Shown in pieces: positions 20,801 to 26,487 of a DNA stretch of 64,000 bases. The stretch comes from Gammaproteobacteria bacterium (lineage in GTDB: Bacteria > Pseudomonadota > Gammaproteobacteria > Pseudomonadales > JADFDG01), in NCBI GenBank assembly GCA_018262975.1, contig JADFDG010000007.1:103844-167843 (forward strand). Reading direction: 5' to 3'. Under the pieces are notes generated by a model that saw nothing but the letters and a program-made list of their open reading frames with translations, made no database searches and had not been told where the DNA came from. Made by a program: the position numbers and the translations under genes. Numbering within the stretch: the first letter of the stretch is position 1; every line of letters starts with the position of its first letter.

Positions 20801-21528
20801 GCCGCGTCGGCATAGGTCGCGTTCACTGCCGCGGTGAGACGTGGCGTCATCAGCGCATCGGCGCCGGTTGCGGTGCCCGCCACCATCAGCGCCGAATCCT
20901 CGACGGTGATGCCACGTGCATGGACGGTGATGCCGTCGCGGGTGTTGACCACGCCGGCAATCGTCACCAGGCCGGAGTCCGACACCTTGAAGCCCGGCAG
21001 ACTGCTGCCCGCCAGCACCGACGGATCGGCGATCCAGCCATCGAGCTCGCTCGCGGTCGGCGTGGCTACCGTCAGCTTGCCGACGTTGACGACGCCGCTG
21101 GCTCCCACCACGAAACCCTGCGCGCTGGCGAAGGTGACATCACCGCCGAGCACGCTGCTCTTGTAGCTGTTGAGCACGCCGTGGACTTCGACCTTGTCAC
21201 GGACGATGTTGACGAGCTTGTCGGCCTGGAAGTTCAGGTTGGCCGTGTCAGGCTGGTCGAGATAGAACTTGTTGAAGACGTTGACCGCGACGTTGCCGGT
21301 CTGCGTGTTGTTCAGGTCGATGACGTTGCCGGCCACCGTCATGCTCGCACCGGACAGCACCGCGATATCGGACGCCGCCGACGCCACGCCGGTGCCAGCG
21401 CCCAAGGCCAGCCCGGCCAGCGTGCGCCAGCCATTGCGCAGCGGCAGGCCGGCCGGCTGGCGATGCAGCGCAATGCTTGCTTCGATATGAACCGCGAGGG
21501 GGTGTTTGCGGAAAGCGCCCATGTTCAT
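5845..21528 (-). CDS. Giant LktA-type filamentous adhesin, TpsA exoprotein (5227 residues)
   Basis: A secreted two-partner exoprotein. It has a long signal peptide of about 51 residues, with a basic extension and then a hydrophobic core ending in VASA. A TPS-type domain includes GGDVTFASAQGFVVGASGVV, as in LktA-family adhesins. Thousands of residues of degenerate Gly/Ala/Val-rich repeats follow, with elements such as GDVDVLAAN and AYVDGSTVTA, which fit a very long beta-helix. Gly-Thr-rich linkers lie near residues 610, 685, 790 and 1095. Two probably helical, Lys/Glu-rich insertions occur near 3295-3380 and 4240-4325. Cysteine is rare, but two CX6C pairs occur (C3615/C3622 and C3967/C3974). 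The charged tail ends in ISKR with no toxin-like module. The ribosome-binding site GAGG suits the ATG at 21528 or 21522. The gene lies after sapC and before tpsB, probably in one transcript. Adhesion or biofilm function is inferred from the family. Confidence 0.9.
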   Translation of the reverse strand: MNMGAFRKHPLAVHIEASIALHRQPAGLPLRNGWRTLAGLALGAGTGVASAASDIAVLSGASMTVAGNVIDLNNTQTGNVAVNVFNKFYLDQPDTANLNFQADKLVNIVRDKVEVHGVLNSYKSSVLGGDVTFASAQGFVVGASGVVNVGKLTVATPTASELDGWIADPSVLAGSSLPGFKVSDSGLVTIAGVVNTRDGITVHARGITVEDSALMVAGTATGADALMTPRLTAAVNATYADAANALRVGGNGDILLTAEADSSDADLWNPLPGFDAGIAQADAFIEIKGDVLASGDVRAEAKASATAAYEFDPSAGLFNGSFDPAAYDDGVPVSGLWASTSLWDTGIPLNNVEARASATVTVASTAQMVAGGDVDLRASTVTLVSTDGLGEQDQAGQTVFIAAPFTYGFVGGDSQVVIRSGATVNAGGDLDLLAHNETALSLQALTAPPNEQGIGDFIALAYGKSDINALATVESGADVDVAGDVSVIAENASSFEVSATADAAFALGDFDTRAVAVLGADLGSAGDRVGDVTVLALDRIEKQEVSAKAEQPEADQPFTAGTISIGFYGQLPDLAQKITDTVTGSAGAENSADMATGSSADATSGTGGTGGTGGTGSSKLTWEAGVAIALNMGDHEATAQIGRTAAGADAPAIYSDGSVVVASDLNTQFFRTLSDAKAKPEAEDAGTGGTGTTTTTSVSVAVAASIGVQDSTAIAEIGQGVTIEAADVHAVAQQALPFNSKPWTEWDNPLSTLKDLAGSNFGIDEAVTSFANATASTKPSAGTGGTGGTTGGTGTTSSGDKVAFGGAFNLQLVNHDTKAWIGDGAHIITSGGDDAARKLLYSMTIGAIGDSMADGYDEDAGTVAYEWGLQKAVSVEAANHITALHLNGNMGKMLLVPTSTDGAAIGGTIAYVKWASDAVAGIGDATIDIADGSLGIDALNNDTQILVTPSSGKGKGVGFAGALAILDANNYTSASLYKGANVNADAVGIDARQIISHWAASGALSMTNETAIGIGAAVALSDGDTRAYVGDNADDAERIVATDPLAAPATAYTQTPDGSIVTNELHARATSSGMAGALGVAGSVAQSSDQSGGTGGTGGTSGGSAGTSPSLASKFMNFIKDPQAGLLGAFGNATGSGDPAAGSGTPPATGSQTTSIGSVTGDAGTGNTAPTNTGSSTDSAQSASLAAAGAFTVAVGDIDVGAWLDGANISAPATDTVDVAVEALNKTVQVSGAGGAALVMSKQGSTGSSTALAGAIAYQISQNNTEAYISGSSISDAGDVDVLAANGGERISIGLGIGVNTSSGSGSSTTAALSVSAAQVKDSANASVEDSTITASADDTTALNVDACSSTDIGVGGGSVYAGGKTGLGLAITFATIGNPDGDTDAVSAVIDGSDISNFDDLNVDAVNASRIVLAAAGVGVQSGQNAISLGGSFAVGDIGTRTRALVTGGSVINGGDLSVNAIGSADATLDARLDGLASAGKGSLNDTVDAGNGFDFSGEDAYGNTSIATGEDQSEAASFDGTGERIIVVAGQVNVAAGSGGGAGGIAYSHADIHTLREARIDDAVVTAGDVDVNAANEALIYNVAVGVAVSTGSFSGVGSVGVSRINNQVVAEVGDWDTAQSGGESVTADSLAVSAENRSQIIGVTGGVAVTAGSGPAGGLAVSVNLVGDRDDDGDGEGDHLTSARVANTGLEVTDLTVNAESGGDGDRNQIIANAIGVGIASTSVAFAGALTVNNIEQSIDAGVKNISGAGVDGAGDLAITASDDTFSVGTAWTVAGSAGGPAVGVSVVVNRVVDDVTAELLGGGTADFDVANARISADRNLQLLTLDAGVAVSSTAGVAGSVGTAYTDGLVQARIAQGANLAATGNVVVSAESDTLSQAASGALGIGVKGGAGALAVSTVIDDSETRAYVDGSTVTALGQGASTDVNSGALIGAPALADLDDEQIELDRKQLESGFTTANLSEGTEQVTGLAVNATSYNRALAVEVAGAGGLYGGVAVNAAVHAFNGETSAYIKDSNINAGETPADGTDVLVRSGSHNAALGITAGVAGGAGAGVAGLVLNLEDHDNSARVVNSIVRADALTLDAATTSLMQGVAVGVAAGGFGGAASVVTNKLDGDTTAWLKGGTTTADTVTVSAENRQESNAATGSAGIGGAAGLGVGLVVNLVSGDTRALVGDEPEQVDSDNGSFGTIVNADHLTVDAARSETVNAYAFGAGVSANYGLAGMVNVSDTAGETRAGIYDTQLRGENGGSERADTVTVKANEFFSAEQISGAIGVGATGIGAAFTVALNRTQTVAEVVNSNVSADLLDLDARSDNDGFVSSVSAGVGSFGGAISLGYIRQGSGSGASAGYSNSAEEVEVEVDPESELEGSLASTNSTLGSGDILDNNHTLSRIEGLDGNALKSQTQSSVDVAGSEQSGTLQDVTGSALLADGIKLTAARVSGGTVDAGNVTADSVGLTHNEILSGGVAAGLVGASGGLGVIRNYNQNVALVDAAVTADNIRVNAEEKDGAAGSAAELVAFTGSAGGIAIGVAVSDAKTENKVLAGITQAAGRDTGGSNGTNSVLSVSATDSSSIRVGGDQDDGSYNPSNLTVALAAIGLSYADAGKDSDVRAFIGGDGKTVTGFDQVDLDSKVSGQVRASAFAVSAAYFGSAQGVLTFASDESSAQSRLAGNIGSNVAVNASSDTYAQTQTSSYGISVAGGVAVGVSWAEATADTDSRVVVADGANFSGGTGTVSLDAQTSRNGHNADARAFAASGGLLAGASAAQSRARNYSNTTVDIGDSVVLPLADFSASADADTVQYSDADGYFAGALAIGANKAVSDSNIRTEVLFGKNPVAPGLRGGDLLLSATGKNDNLAYSTAGGGGIISGSASEAETYTRGGSFVTLDNWDASANPVAAGGVRVLAQQDNWFFAGSDSLNASVLGGSGAYTRNLVDTDSTVTLGNYVEMVADALGIEAVNKANAHDYGASAVAGAGGVFNGSAVVSDIDLIQDATVNVGNNTLLAVLGGVPHDTLGNHLRIDAWSLYNVFDQVKLTAGGAFQGAATTTDFVATSNNTVNIGDNGTLLNNAGGVELGSYTLGNGWSAANVSVYGGAGMAASTANLLLTANNTLNVGDDVVIDGVDTVRLYAGRSADHITDTALNARGTADVYNGTAFPVESAPTAVAITRSNSTVNIGDNVDVQSVRHVWLQAIEGSMIAVGDTRARDTWDGIFSEERRGGTGYTQGASRVTFNGDSHFEAGVRHLQTISVTQVGNVVKLTDQDGNVVNIDATTGVATGATDKITYDFAYLKNYDALQPLKDRKAALEAERAALLAAGSGDTGTPPVVDGVDTSDPTLGENSGTIDPVDGSSYQLMRVTEIDAELVLIDEQLGQLTNVTPNDLVYLSNIVAAGGKVTLSADAVQQASGNTTLEAHGNPRITITNTTNKTLGVEDLSIPDADGGQVVVTGGAVLPGSITKIEDPTTTGSRIEVIHDPEMSGSNYPSVLVEGVLSNLSGLVKLDLTEGNLLQAGRVEARQMEINVPNGTAIIGNGSGYQALGFDPMSLAAYGVGNLRPNTVQSLIDYWVSSAYAAEMGGDINAFNNWWYGLDYASRPAGTVVINAIKNWGSYHKCGKGDPGCAFIDFPGSSDDATRGGDGWGYVRINDYRGSLEQTSSYADVRAKNYGTSPSSAPAVTAQSILINAQYVDINGTIRAGAKNDWSVSVGTGFDAAIAQYVAARGLGAGDFVRLDAGDFLDWTSWQDIDVGGLYTIQVPVSNTVNPEIGVGAGDAAIGLVYDVGNKQLQMDRVNASGNGYVSIRGKLMSSGPNGKIVVDDGYGNIEVDNLSGTALVVNDINAGSTSTGVVRIEDRNFSGVQWYIHETVNGQRQINRYETANTANTWTLDTTPELISAGNSTNYQTKLGQVVYWKDQSTIRRSVNFPAEGAGWVAKYSPVGTGNNWGWVYENDGVAGGWTKETGLMVGNCSTLGLSCNASGSAMNYLTQRLSANRYGDVSTNGLNVNFSYSDYYGSTFTSKSPIGFRAANRLTLHSTTYIKADHAIGIEFVGATRGTVDLNSSADLFLKGSIFNPDGDTIINTGGNFTVSDSALIDSNSVQVTAAGNVGAADQSVRLTTDRLDVSAGNHAWLDIAGKGGDIKVQRLQTAGNLSVVSSVGLDPLGAGSHFSAVNLDLDVAGNLVGANGEAFLTAITGVMQIDAQGNVSLQQTGDLDLDHITTTGGNVALTVIGGDLRNAIGRDGYSAEEQAYLATVWDALNLRSNDAGKEAVTAYENQVNSKYQQWGSLGILLADSTLGAEARAELEAQQTTLEAFFAGEAAQLGGNPVATAYDAGWSFSVDPASALYVALTDGAQWTQSSLENVINAAALEPTAGGYISARAANINAENVLLNIGGGIGIDEPSVTHDIDKSAANLTPEQKADLLGAGPGDVVLVDGDADAGDDVADGILRVTIRKQDPVKVNANGSLAMTANEQIYVESDQGARLGDVQSLNDKDIRLAFAGNVTRDTDTSTITGSNLNVTVSQGSFGTAAAPIRVDLSQGILRNISASGDLFIRSLGGDLQLGAIGAGGVFGLTANGSISNWTANGDAHHVSAQGVVLVAEDGGVRHDIGADGRPLRLVLTGGALQLAGDDAWVDVKRNGAWALGASALTGNLDLLTDAELVSSGAVEVVGNATLDAADEMKIGAGLTVGGNLLATAVGFTSTGMLDVTGDAAFDVTDDIGVDGDLTVGGNLLATAAGFNSSGVLDVTGNATFGVTNDFTLDAALTVGGDFDVTAGGDLIANDDIDVQGNSTVAGQSFAQAATAELTAGGSIRISTVDDINVGRLVSAFDGDGAIRLDSQDGVIASTPIADLEARLAAALDDGTVLATIPAHLEATGSNARTYLSAATGIGDPLVVRLPWVEAETDGGSINLISLSNLFAQKLAAAQGDVRVRNFGDLTIVDIEGNPYLWVNGRLTADTMTFARGQIAARDGMEIDQVNLVGAGPLTLQGRTIIANIDGGYGPRASDGFAGHNASPVLLTIAGFAAGVTDVGTTSTTLADDIDVTVTNMPRVEVDGLLANDGSLVVSGELLVSNAVTPHHFLFANSSVDVDVNNDDGTRTGADAQMTTPDGTFWLNLQDADLVTNATVTRFDQRLMTVGLSTAASYELFVEGGGQTVDFGKSEEAHLANASQQENVGPRERRPRWFERVLNFTRIGKGVDEEGDQPEAMQEDEGVQDPAAYSLIISKR

Positions 21529-21639
21529 GCTCCCTCGCCGACCGGCATCTGCGCGGCCGTGCGATTCATATCCGTGAATGGTGAAAAGCGCGTGTATCAG
21601 TTCGCCCGTAACGGCAGCGCCCGTGAAGGCGCGGCGGCG

Positions 21640-22350
21640 TTACGGTTTGGCAGCGTCACCGGGGCGACGGCCCAGGCCATGCAGTGCGCCCAGCGAATGC
21701 AGGTGGGCATAGACCCAGGCCAGCCAGCCCTTGCGCAGCCACTCGCCTGCCGTGGCGTCGTCAAGCTTGGCAAAAAGGGCCTCGTCGACAGCGAACAGCC
21801 CCTCCAGCCGCAGCGGGTCGCCGTTGCCGACGATCTGCAGGTTGAAAGGCTTCAGCAGGCCCTTCTCCGCCAGCGCCGCAGTGAATTCGCGGGTCAGTTT
21901 TGCGTGGGCGTCGTACTGGTTGAGGAAACCGATGATGCGCTTCAGCACATCGCCGTTTTCGCCCTGGTCGGTGAACAGCTTCTCGCCGTCCGCACCGAAC
22001 GACGGGCAGCTCTCGTCGAAGCAGACGGTGCCGTTGGCGGTGAGCGCGAAGGGATAGCGGCGAATGAAGGCGGGAATGTAGCGGCCGCGCCACGAGCCGT
22101 CGGCTTGCAGCCAGTCATGGCCTTGCTGCTTCAGCGACAGCAATGCCAGCGGGTAATAGCGGCCTTCGGCATCGCGGTTGAAAAGCACCGGCAAGTCACG
22201 GCTGGCCTCGAAGAACTCGATGCCGGACACCGGCACGGAATTCACGCCGGCCGAGAAGCCGAAGTCGGTGAGCGGCTTGAAGGCCAAGCCCTTGTGGATC
22301 TCCCGGTGCAGGGCGACGGGCTTTTCGTAGAACAGCAATTCGCGCGACAT
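21640..22350 (-). CDS. SapC family protein
   Basis: A 236-residue protein resembling the SapC family, named after a Caulobacter gene linked to the S-layer region. It opens MSRELLFYEKPVALHREIHK and contains FSAGVNSVPVSGIEF, YIPAFIRRYPF and LFTDQGENGDVLKRIIGFLN, the family hallmarks as I recall them. There is no signal peptide or membrane segment, so it should be cytoplasmic. Its biochemical role is not established. It ends 111 bp before the giant adhesin gene on the same strand, with no clear terminator between. It is therefore probably the first gene of the adhesin operon and may act in its expression or export. Confidence 0.75.
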   Translation of the reverse strand: MSRELLFYEKPVALHREIHKGLAFKPLTDFGFSAGVNSVPVSGIEFFEASRDLPVLFNRDAEGRYYPLALLSLKQQGHDWLQADGSWRGRYIPAFIRRYPFALTANGTVCFDESCPSFGADGEKLFTDQGENGDVLKRIIGFLNQYDAHAKLTREFTAALAEKGLLKPFNLQIVGNGDPLRLEGLFAVDEALFAKLDDATAGEWLRKGWLAWVYAHLHSLGALHGLGRRPGDAAKP

Positions 22351-22564
22351 GCGTCATCACTCCAACGGTCCATATTGGGCACATGCAGGAGGGTACCCGC
22401 CGATCGGCGGACCCGGCAAAAACGCCTGGGCTGTCGCGAATGATACGCAATAACGTCGAGTAGCCGAACACTTATTGTCCGACCATTACTCGCGCAAGCC
22501 TCCCCCAAACAGGGGAGCGCTGACGTATTGATTAACTTGTCAGGGCGAAGCCGTGACGCGGGCC

Positions 22565-23941
22565 TCAGCGGATCTTCTCGAACGTTACCGGCAGGTCGTC
22601 CTTGGGCTTCACGATCGGCACCAGCTGGTACGGGATGGTGTAGTCCTTCGGCACGCTCCAGCGGTAGTGGCGCAGCATCTGGTGCATCATCGCCTTGACT
22701 TGTACGCCGGCGAAATGCTGGCCCAGGCAGGTGTGGTGGCCGCCGCCGAACGGGATGAACTGGAAGAAATTCTTCTTCTGCTCGGCACGGCCCGGACCGA
22801 AGCGCTCCGGATCGAACTGGTACGGGTTGCTCCAGTATTCCGGCAGGTAATGGGTGAGGATCGGCGAGATGCCGACCAGCTCGCCGCGGTAGAGCTTGTG
22901 GCCCTGGAACTCGCAGTCCTTGGCCACGCCGCGCGGCATGGAGGTGAGCGGCGGGTACATGCGCAGCGCCTCGTTCATGCACCACTCGTGCTCGTTGAGC
23001 TCGGCCAGCTGGTCGAACTCGAGGAAGTCATTGCCCAGCGCCATGGACTTCTCGCGCAGGCGGTCCTGCCATTTCTGGTCCTTGCCCAGCGCGTAGATCA
23101 TGGTGGTCAGCGTCGACGTGGTGGTGTCGTGCGCGGCCATCATGAGGAAGATCATGTGGTCGACGATCTGCTTGTCGGTGAAGCGCTGGCCGTTGTCGTC
23201 CTCGGCGTGGCAGAACTGGCTGAAGAAATCCGGCGACTGGGTGGCGCGCTTCTGCGCGATCATGCCGTAGAAGTAGTCCTCGAGGCGCTGGCGCGCCTTC
23301 ACGCCGCGCGCCATCAGCGTGCCCGGCACCGGGTCGCGGATGATCGCCATGGCCGCATCCACGGTGACCAGGAAATCATGGTTGAGCTGGTCGGCCTGCG
23401 GACCGACGTCGGTGCCCATGAAGATCTTCGCGCCCATGTCCAGCGTCAGCTTCTTGATCGCCGGGAACATCAGCACGTTGCGGCCGGTGGGGAACTTGGT
23501 GAGCCCGGTCCTGATCTCCGGGTTCATGCGGTTCAGGTACTCGACCAGCTGCGGCTTCTTGAAGGCGTGCGCCATCAGCTTGCGCTGGAACCAGTGCAGG
23601 TCGCCGTCCATCATCATCACGTTGTTGGGGAACACGCGATGCAGGTGGTACCACCAGCCCCACTCGCTGGAGAACTGGTGGTCGGTGTTCTGCAGCACGA
23701 ACTGGTTGGCTTCCGGCCCGTACATCAGGATGACTTCGTTCACCATGCGCGTGCGCACGATGTTGCCGTTGCGGCGGTACAGTTTCTCCGACAGCGCCAG
23801 CGGATCCTTGAGGAAGTCCAGCGTGTAGCCGAGCAGCGGCAGGCCCATGTCGCGCGGAATGGATTCGTCCTTCAGGCGCGGCTTGGGGCGGATGTCGGAA
23901 AAGCCCTTGAAGTCACGGACGGTGTCGATGAGCGAGGCCAT
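22565..23941 (-). CDS. Cytochrome P450
   Basis: A soluble P450 of 458 residues. It has the I-helix oxygen-activation motif AAHDTTT, the K-helix NEALRM (ExxR) and the heme-binding loop FGGGHHTCLG with the axial cysteine. There is no N-terminal anchor, as is usual in bacteria. The sequence style (short N-terminus, LPLLGYTLDFLKDP) recalls sterol/fatty-acid-type P450s such as CYP51 or CYP120, but the substrate cannot be read from sequence. No ferredoxin or reductase gene is nearby. It follows the DUF3833 gene by 88 bp and has a promoter candidate of its own in that gap. Confidence 0.93.
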   Translation of the reverse strand: MASLIDTVRDFKGFSDIRPKPRLKDESIPRDMGLPLLGYTLDFLKDPLALSEKLYRRNGNIVRTRMVNEVILMYGPEANQFVLQNTDHQFSSEWGWWYHLHRVFPNNVMMMDGDLHWFQRKLMAHAFKKPQLVEYLNRMNPEIRTGLTKFPTGRNVLMFPAIKKLTLDMGAKIFMGTDVGPQADQLNHDFLVTVDAAMAIIRDPVPGTLMARGVKARQRLEDYFYGMIAQKRATQSPDFFSQFCHAEDDNGQRFTDKQIVDHMIFLMMAAHDTTTSTLTTMIYALGKDQKWQDRLREKSMALGNDFLEFDQLAELNEHEWCMNEALRMYPPLTSMPRGVAKDCEFQGHKLYRGELVGISPILTHYLPEYWSNPYQFDPERFGPGRAEQKKNFFQFIPFGGGHHTCLGQHFAGVQVKAMMHQMLRHYRWSVPKDYTIPYQLVPIVKPKDDLPVTFEKIR

Positions 23942-23982
23942 GGCGTGTGTCTCTGCCGAAGGGTCGGGAACCGGGGGTAAAC

Positions 23983-24011
23983 ACTATGTATTCGCCGCCC
24001 TGTTTTGACAA
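23983..24011 (-). promoter_or_regulatory. Candidate sigma-70 promoter for the P450 gene
   Basis: On the minus strand, TTGTCA (five of six consensus bases) is followed after 17 bp by CATAGT (four of six). Transcription would start about 35 bp before the P450 start codon. Confidence 0.45.
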
Positions 24012-24029
24012 CCGCCAGCCGGCACGGGC

Positions 24030-24578
24030 CTACAGGGGCCGGTCGGGATCCCTCACGAAAAACAGGGTCACGGTCCCGAGGTCCACGCCGAACTTGGAGA
24101 AGCGCGCGGTATTGGCCAGCACGCGCTGGTCCTGCAGGTACATCCAGTCGTCGAAGGCGATTTCCCAGACCCGGCCACGCGCCGGCAGGCGCAGGGTATA
24201 GCGCCAGTTCAGCGCGGCGCCCTGCACGCGCCCGGTCGCCTCGCCCACCACGTCGCCGGCGGTGCCGCGGTAGTCGCCGGGACCGACGCGGCGGATGGTC
24301 CAGATGCGCTGCTGGCGCTCGCCGTCGTCGTACACGAACTGTTCGTCCAGCGTCAGCGTGTCACCGGCCACGGTGCCGGTGATGTCCACCACGAAACGCC
24401 GCATCAGGGTGCCGTCGGTTTCCTGCACCAGCCCGTAGCCGCGGGTGTGGCCCTCGAAGTAGGCGAACAGGTCCAGCGCCGGCGTGGTGCCGGCGTAATC
24501 ATCCAGGCGCTGGTGGCTGCAGGAGGCCAGTCCGAACAGTGCGACGAGCAACAATAAGCGTGGCAACAGGTGCGTCAT
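24030..24578 (-). CDS. DUF3833 family lipoprotein
   Basis: A 182-residue protein with a lipoprotein signal (LLLLVALFGLASC). The rest is mostly beta structure and matches the DUF3833 pattern: LDLFAYFEGHTRGYGLVQ, RRFVVDITGTV, LDEQFVYDDGERQQRIWTI and WEIAFDDWMYLQD. The start at 24578 is chosen because GAGGAGG lies nine bases upstream and the signal peptide begins there. The function of the family is unknown. I recall members being encoded beside cyclopropane-fatty-acid-synthase-like and chalcone-isomerase-like genes in other proteobacteria. Here it follows the chalcone-isomerase-like gene by 14 bp. Confidence 0.85.
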   Translation of the reverse strand: MTHLLPRLLLLVALFGLASCSHQRLDDYAGTTPALDLFAYFEGHTRGYGLVQETDGTLMRRFVVDITGTVAGDTLTLDEQFVYDDGERQQRIWTIRRVGPGDYRGTAGDVVGEATGRVQGAALNWRYTLRLPARGRVWEIAFDDWMYLQDQRVLANTARFSKFGVDLGTVTLFFVRDPDRPL

Positions 24579-24592
24579 GGTGTGGGTCCTCC

Positions 24593-25186
24593 TCAGGGCA
24601 GGGCGGCCTGGCGATGCAGGCGGTAGCCAAGCAGGTCGCGCTTCTTGGCCTCGTTGAGCGGCGCCGGGCCCAGCCACACGGCGAAGATCGCCGCGGCGGT
24701 CTCGTCACGCGGCGCACGCGCCACCACGCGTCCGTTGAGCGCCAGCGTCACGCCGGCGCCGGGCACGTGGGTGAGCGTGTAGCGGTCGCCGGCACGCACG
24801 TCGGTAAAGGCATTGACGAGCGCATCGAGGCCGGCGCGCTCGCGCGCCAGCTGCGCCGGCGTGACGTTGCGCGCCAGCACCTCGCGCGTGCCGTCGCGCA
24901 GGCGTTCACCGGGAATGTCCACCAGGTAATGGATTTCCAGTTGCTTGCCGGTGCCCGCATCCAGCACGTCACGGCCGCGCGCATCGGGCGGCAACCACAG
25001 CGCGGCCACGCTCACCTTGAGCAGGCCGGCCCAGCGGCTCAGGTGCGTGCCGGACAACAGCCAGTCGGCGTCGCCGACGCGGCGCGTGTGTTCGAAAGCC
25101 ACGCCTTCCAGGCGTTCCACGCGCGCCGACAAGGGCGTCGCCAGCATCAGCAAGACCAGGCATGCGGCAACGAAGCGACCGATCAT
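24593..25186 (-). CDS. Chalcone-isomerase-like secreted protein
   Basis: A 197-residue protein with a cleavable signal peptide (MIGRFVAACLVLLMLATPLSA). The mature domain resembles the bacterial chalcone-isomerase-like family (VERLEGVAFEHTRRV, LLKVSVAALWLPPDARG, KQLEIHYLVDIPGERL). These proteins share the fold of chalcone isomerases and plant fatty-acid-binding proteins, so a lipid-binding role in the periplasm is plausible, but catalysis is not shown. Its ATG overlaps the stop of the MFS gene by four bases, and GGAGGAAA precedes it, which fixes the start and shows coupling. Confidence 0.8.
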   Translation of the reverse strand: MIGRFVAACLVLLMLATPLSARVERLEGVAFEHTRRVGDADWLLSGTHLSRWAGLLKVSVAALWLPPDARGRDVLDAGTGKQLEIHYLVDIPGERLRDGTREVLARNVTPAQLARERAGLDALVNAFTDVRAGDRYTLTHVPGAGVTLALNGRVVARAPRDETAAAIFAVWLGPAPLNEAKKRDLLGYRLHRQAALP

Positions 25187-26487
25187 GGCGTTTCCTCCAC
25201 GGCAAGGGCATCGCTGCGGCGCATGGCCGGCCACGCCGCCGCCACCGCCAACAGCTTGAACAACACCGGCAAGACCGCGTACGCCAGCACCAGCGCCGTG
25301 GTGCCTTCGGCGCTGCCTTCACCCGGGCGGAAGCCGCCGGCGTCGATCGCTACCAGGCCGATCGCCGCACCGGCCGCCAGTGCCAGCTTGGTGGTCACGC
25401 TCCACCAGCCGAAGGCCAGCGCGGCATCGTCGTCGCCGGCGCGGGCGCGCAAGTCGGCCACCACGCGTGCCTGCAAAGCGGCAGGCAGGGCGTTGTCCGC
25501 GCCCACGCTGAATCCGGTGGCGATGCATACCAGCGCGAACGCCAGCACGTCGCCGCTGCCCATGAACGGCACCAGCGCGAACACGCCCGCGGCCCACAGC
25601 ATCGACGCCAGCCACGCCTGTCCTGCACCCTGTCGCCGCGCGACCCACAGCCACGCCGGCATCGCCAGCAAGCCGGCGCCGAGGTAGAGCGCAAGGAACA
25701 GGCCCAGGTCCGCTTCGGCACGCAGCACGTGCGTCACGTACAGCACCAGCAGGGTGGCAGGGATGGCATTGGCCAGCGCGTTCAGGAAATAGGCCAGCAG
25801 CGTGCGCCGGAACGGCGCGAAGCCGAACAGCGCGGCACTGCGCGCCACCCCCGTGGCCCAGGGCTGCACGCCACCCCATGCGGCTCGCGTCGCCAGTGGC
25901 CAGAGTGCCGGCAGGGTGAGCGGCACCAGCACCAGCAGGATCCACCAGGCCACCGCCAGCGACGCGCGGGTGCCATCCTGCGCGGACAGCGCGGCCGGCA
26001 CCACGATCGCCAGCAGCGTGCCGACCAGGGTGAAGGCCTCGCGACCGAACGCCAGGCGCGAGCGGCCGGCATCGTCGCCCGGCAGGACCGCCCCTATCGC
26101 CAGCAACGGGACCGCGACCAGCGACCAGCCGAGATAGGCCAGCAGCGCGCCGGCGAACAGCCAGCCGGCGCCGGCATCGTCGGACGGACGGAACAACAGG
26201 GTGACGCCGGCCAGCAGCAGGGGCACCCCCAGCACCAGCACCAGCCGCGCGCGGGGAGCGGTACGGCACCAGTGGCCCAGCGCCGGATCGATGAACAGGT
26301 CCAGCAGTCGCGCCGCCAGCAGGGCCAGCCCGACGGAAGCCGCCGGCAAGCCGAGGTCATCAACGAAAAACGCCGGCACCAGCAGGAAAAGGGGGATGCC
26401 CAGCAACGCCAGCGCCGCCGCGGGGAACCCGTAGCGGACGATGTCGATCGCGGTGAGGGTGTCGGCAGGTGCCTGGGTTGCGCCCAT
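25183..26487 (-). CDS. MFS transporter, GPH/MFS_2-like
   Basis: About 434 residues with twelve hydrophobic segments. The early motif ARLLDLFIDPALGHWCRT resembles the GPH (sugar/cation symporter, MFS_2) signature D-P-x-x-G-x-x-x-D/T-R. The substrate cannot be told; association with lipid-linked DUF3833 and chalcone-isomerase-like genes suggests a lipid or hydrophobic compound rather than sugar. The ATG at 26487 lies within the operator palindrome and has no Shine-Dalgarno sequence. A TTG five codons upstream would also keep the frame. It is the first gene of a short minus-strand operon with two coupled downstream genes. Confidence 0.85.
   Translation of the reverse strand: MGATQAPADTLTAIDIVRYGFPAAALALLGIPLFLLVPAFFVDDLGLPAASVGLALLAARLLDLFIDPALGHWCRTAPRARLVLVLGVPLLLAGVTLLFRPSDDAGAGWLFAGALLAYLGWSLVAVPLLAIGAVLPGDDAGRSRLAFGREAFTLVGTLLAIVVPAALSAQDGTRASLAVAWWILLVLVPLTLPALWPLATRAAWGGVQPWATGVARSAALFGFAPFRRTLLAYFLNALANAIPATLLVLYVTHVLRAEADLGLFLALYLGAGLLAMPAWLWVARRQGAGQAWLASMLWAAGVFALVPFMGSGDVLAFALVCIATGFSVGADNALPAALQARVVADLRARAGDDDAALAFGWWSVTTKLALAAGAAIGLVAIDAGGFRPGEGSAEGTTALVLAYAVLPVLFKLLAVAAAWPAMRRSDALAVEETP

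Noticed and set aside
13282..22443. A 3053-codon open frame antisense to the adhesin gene (and another of 1754 codons at 7711-12975)
   Set aside because: They lie opposite a clear exoprotein in very GC-rich, codon-repetitive DNA, where stop codons are rare on the complementary strand. The translations are low-complexity and Arg/Ala/Gly/Val/Asp-rich, with no recognisable domain.
22439..22455. A/T-rich AATGATACGCAATAACG upstream of sapC, resembling a Fur box or a -10 (TATCAT) on the minus strand
   Set aside because: It matches the Fur consensus poorly and has no -35 partner at correct spacing. The sapC promoter probably lies near here, but I cannot place it.
22500..22517. CTCCCC/GGGGAG hairpin between sapC and the P450 gene
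   Set aside because: The 6-bp stem is not followed by a T run on either strand, so it is not a convincing terminator.
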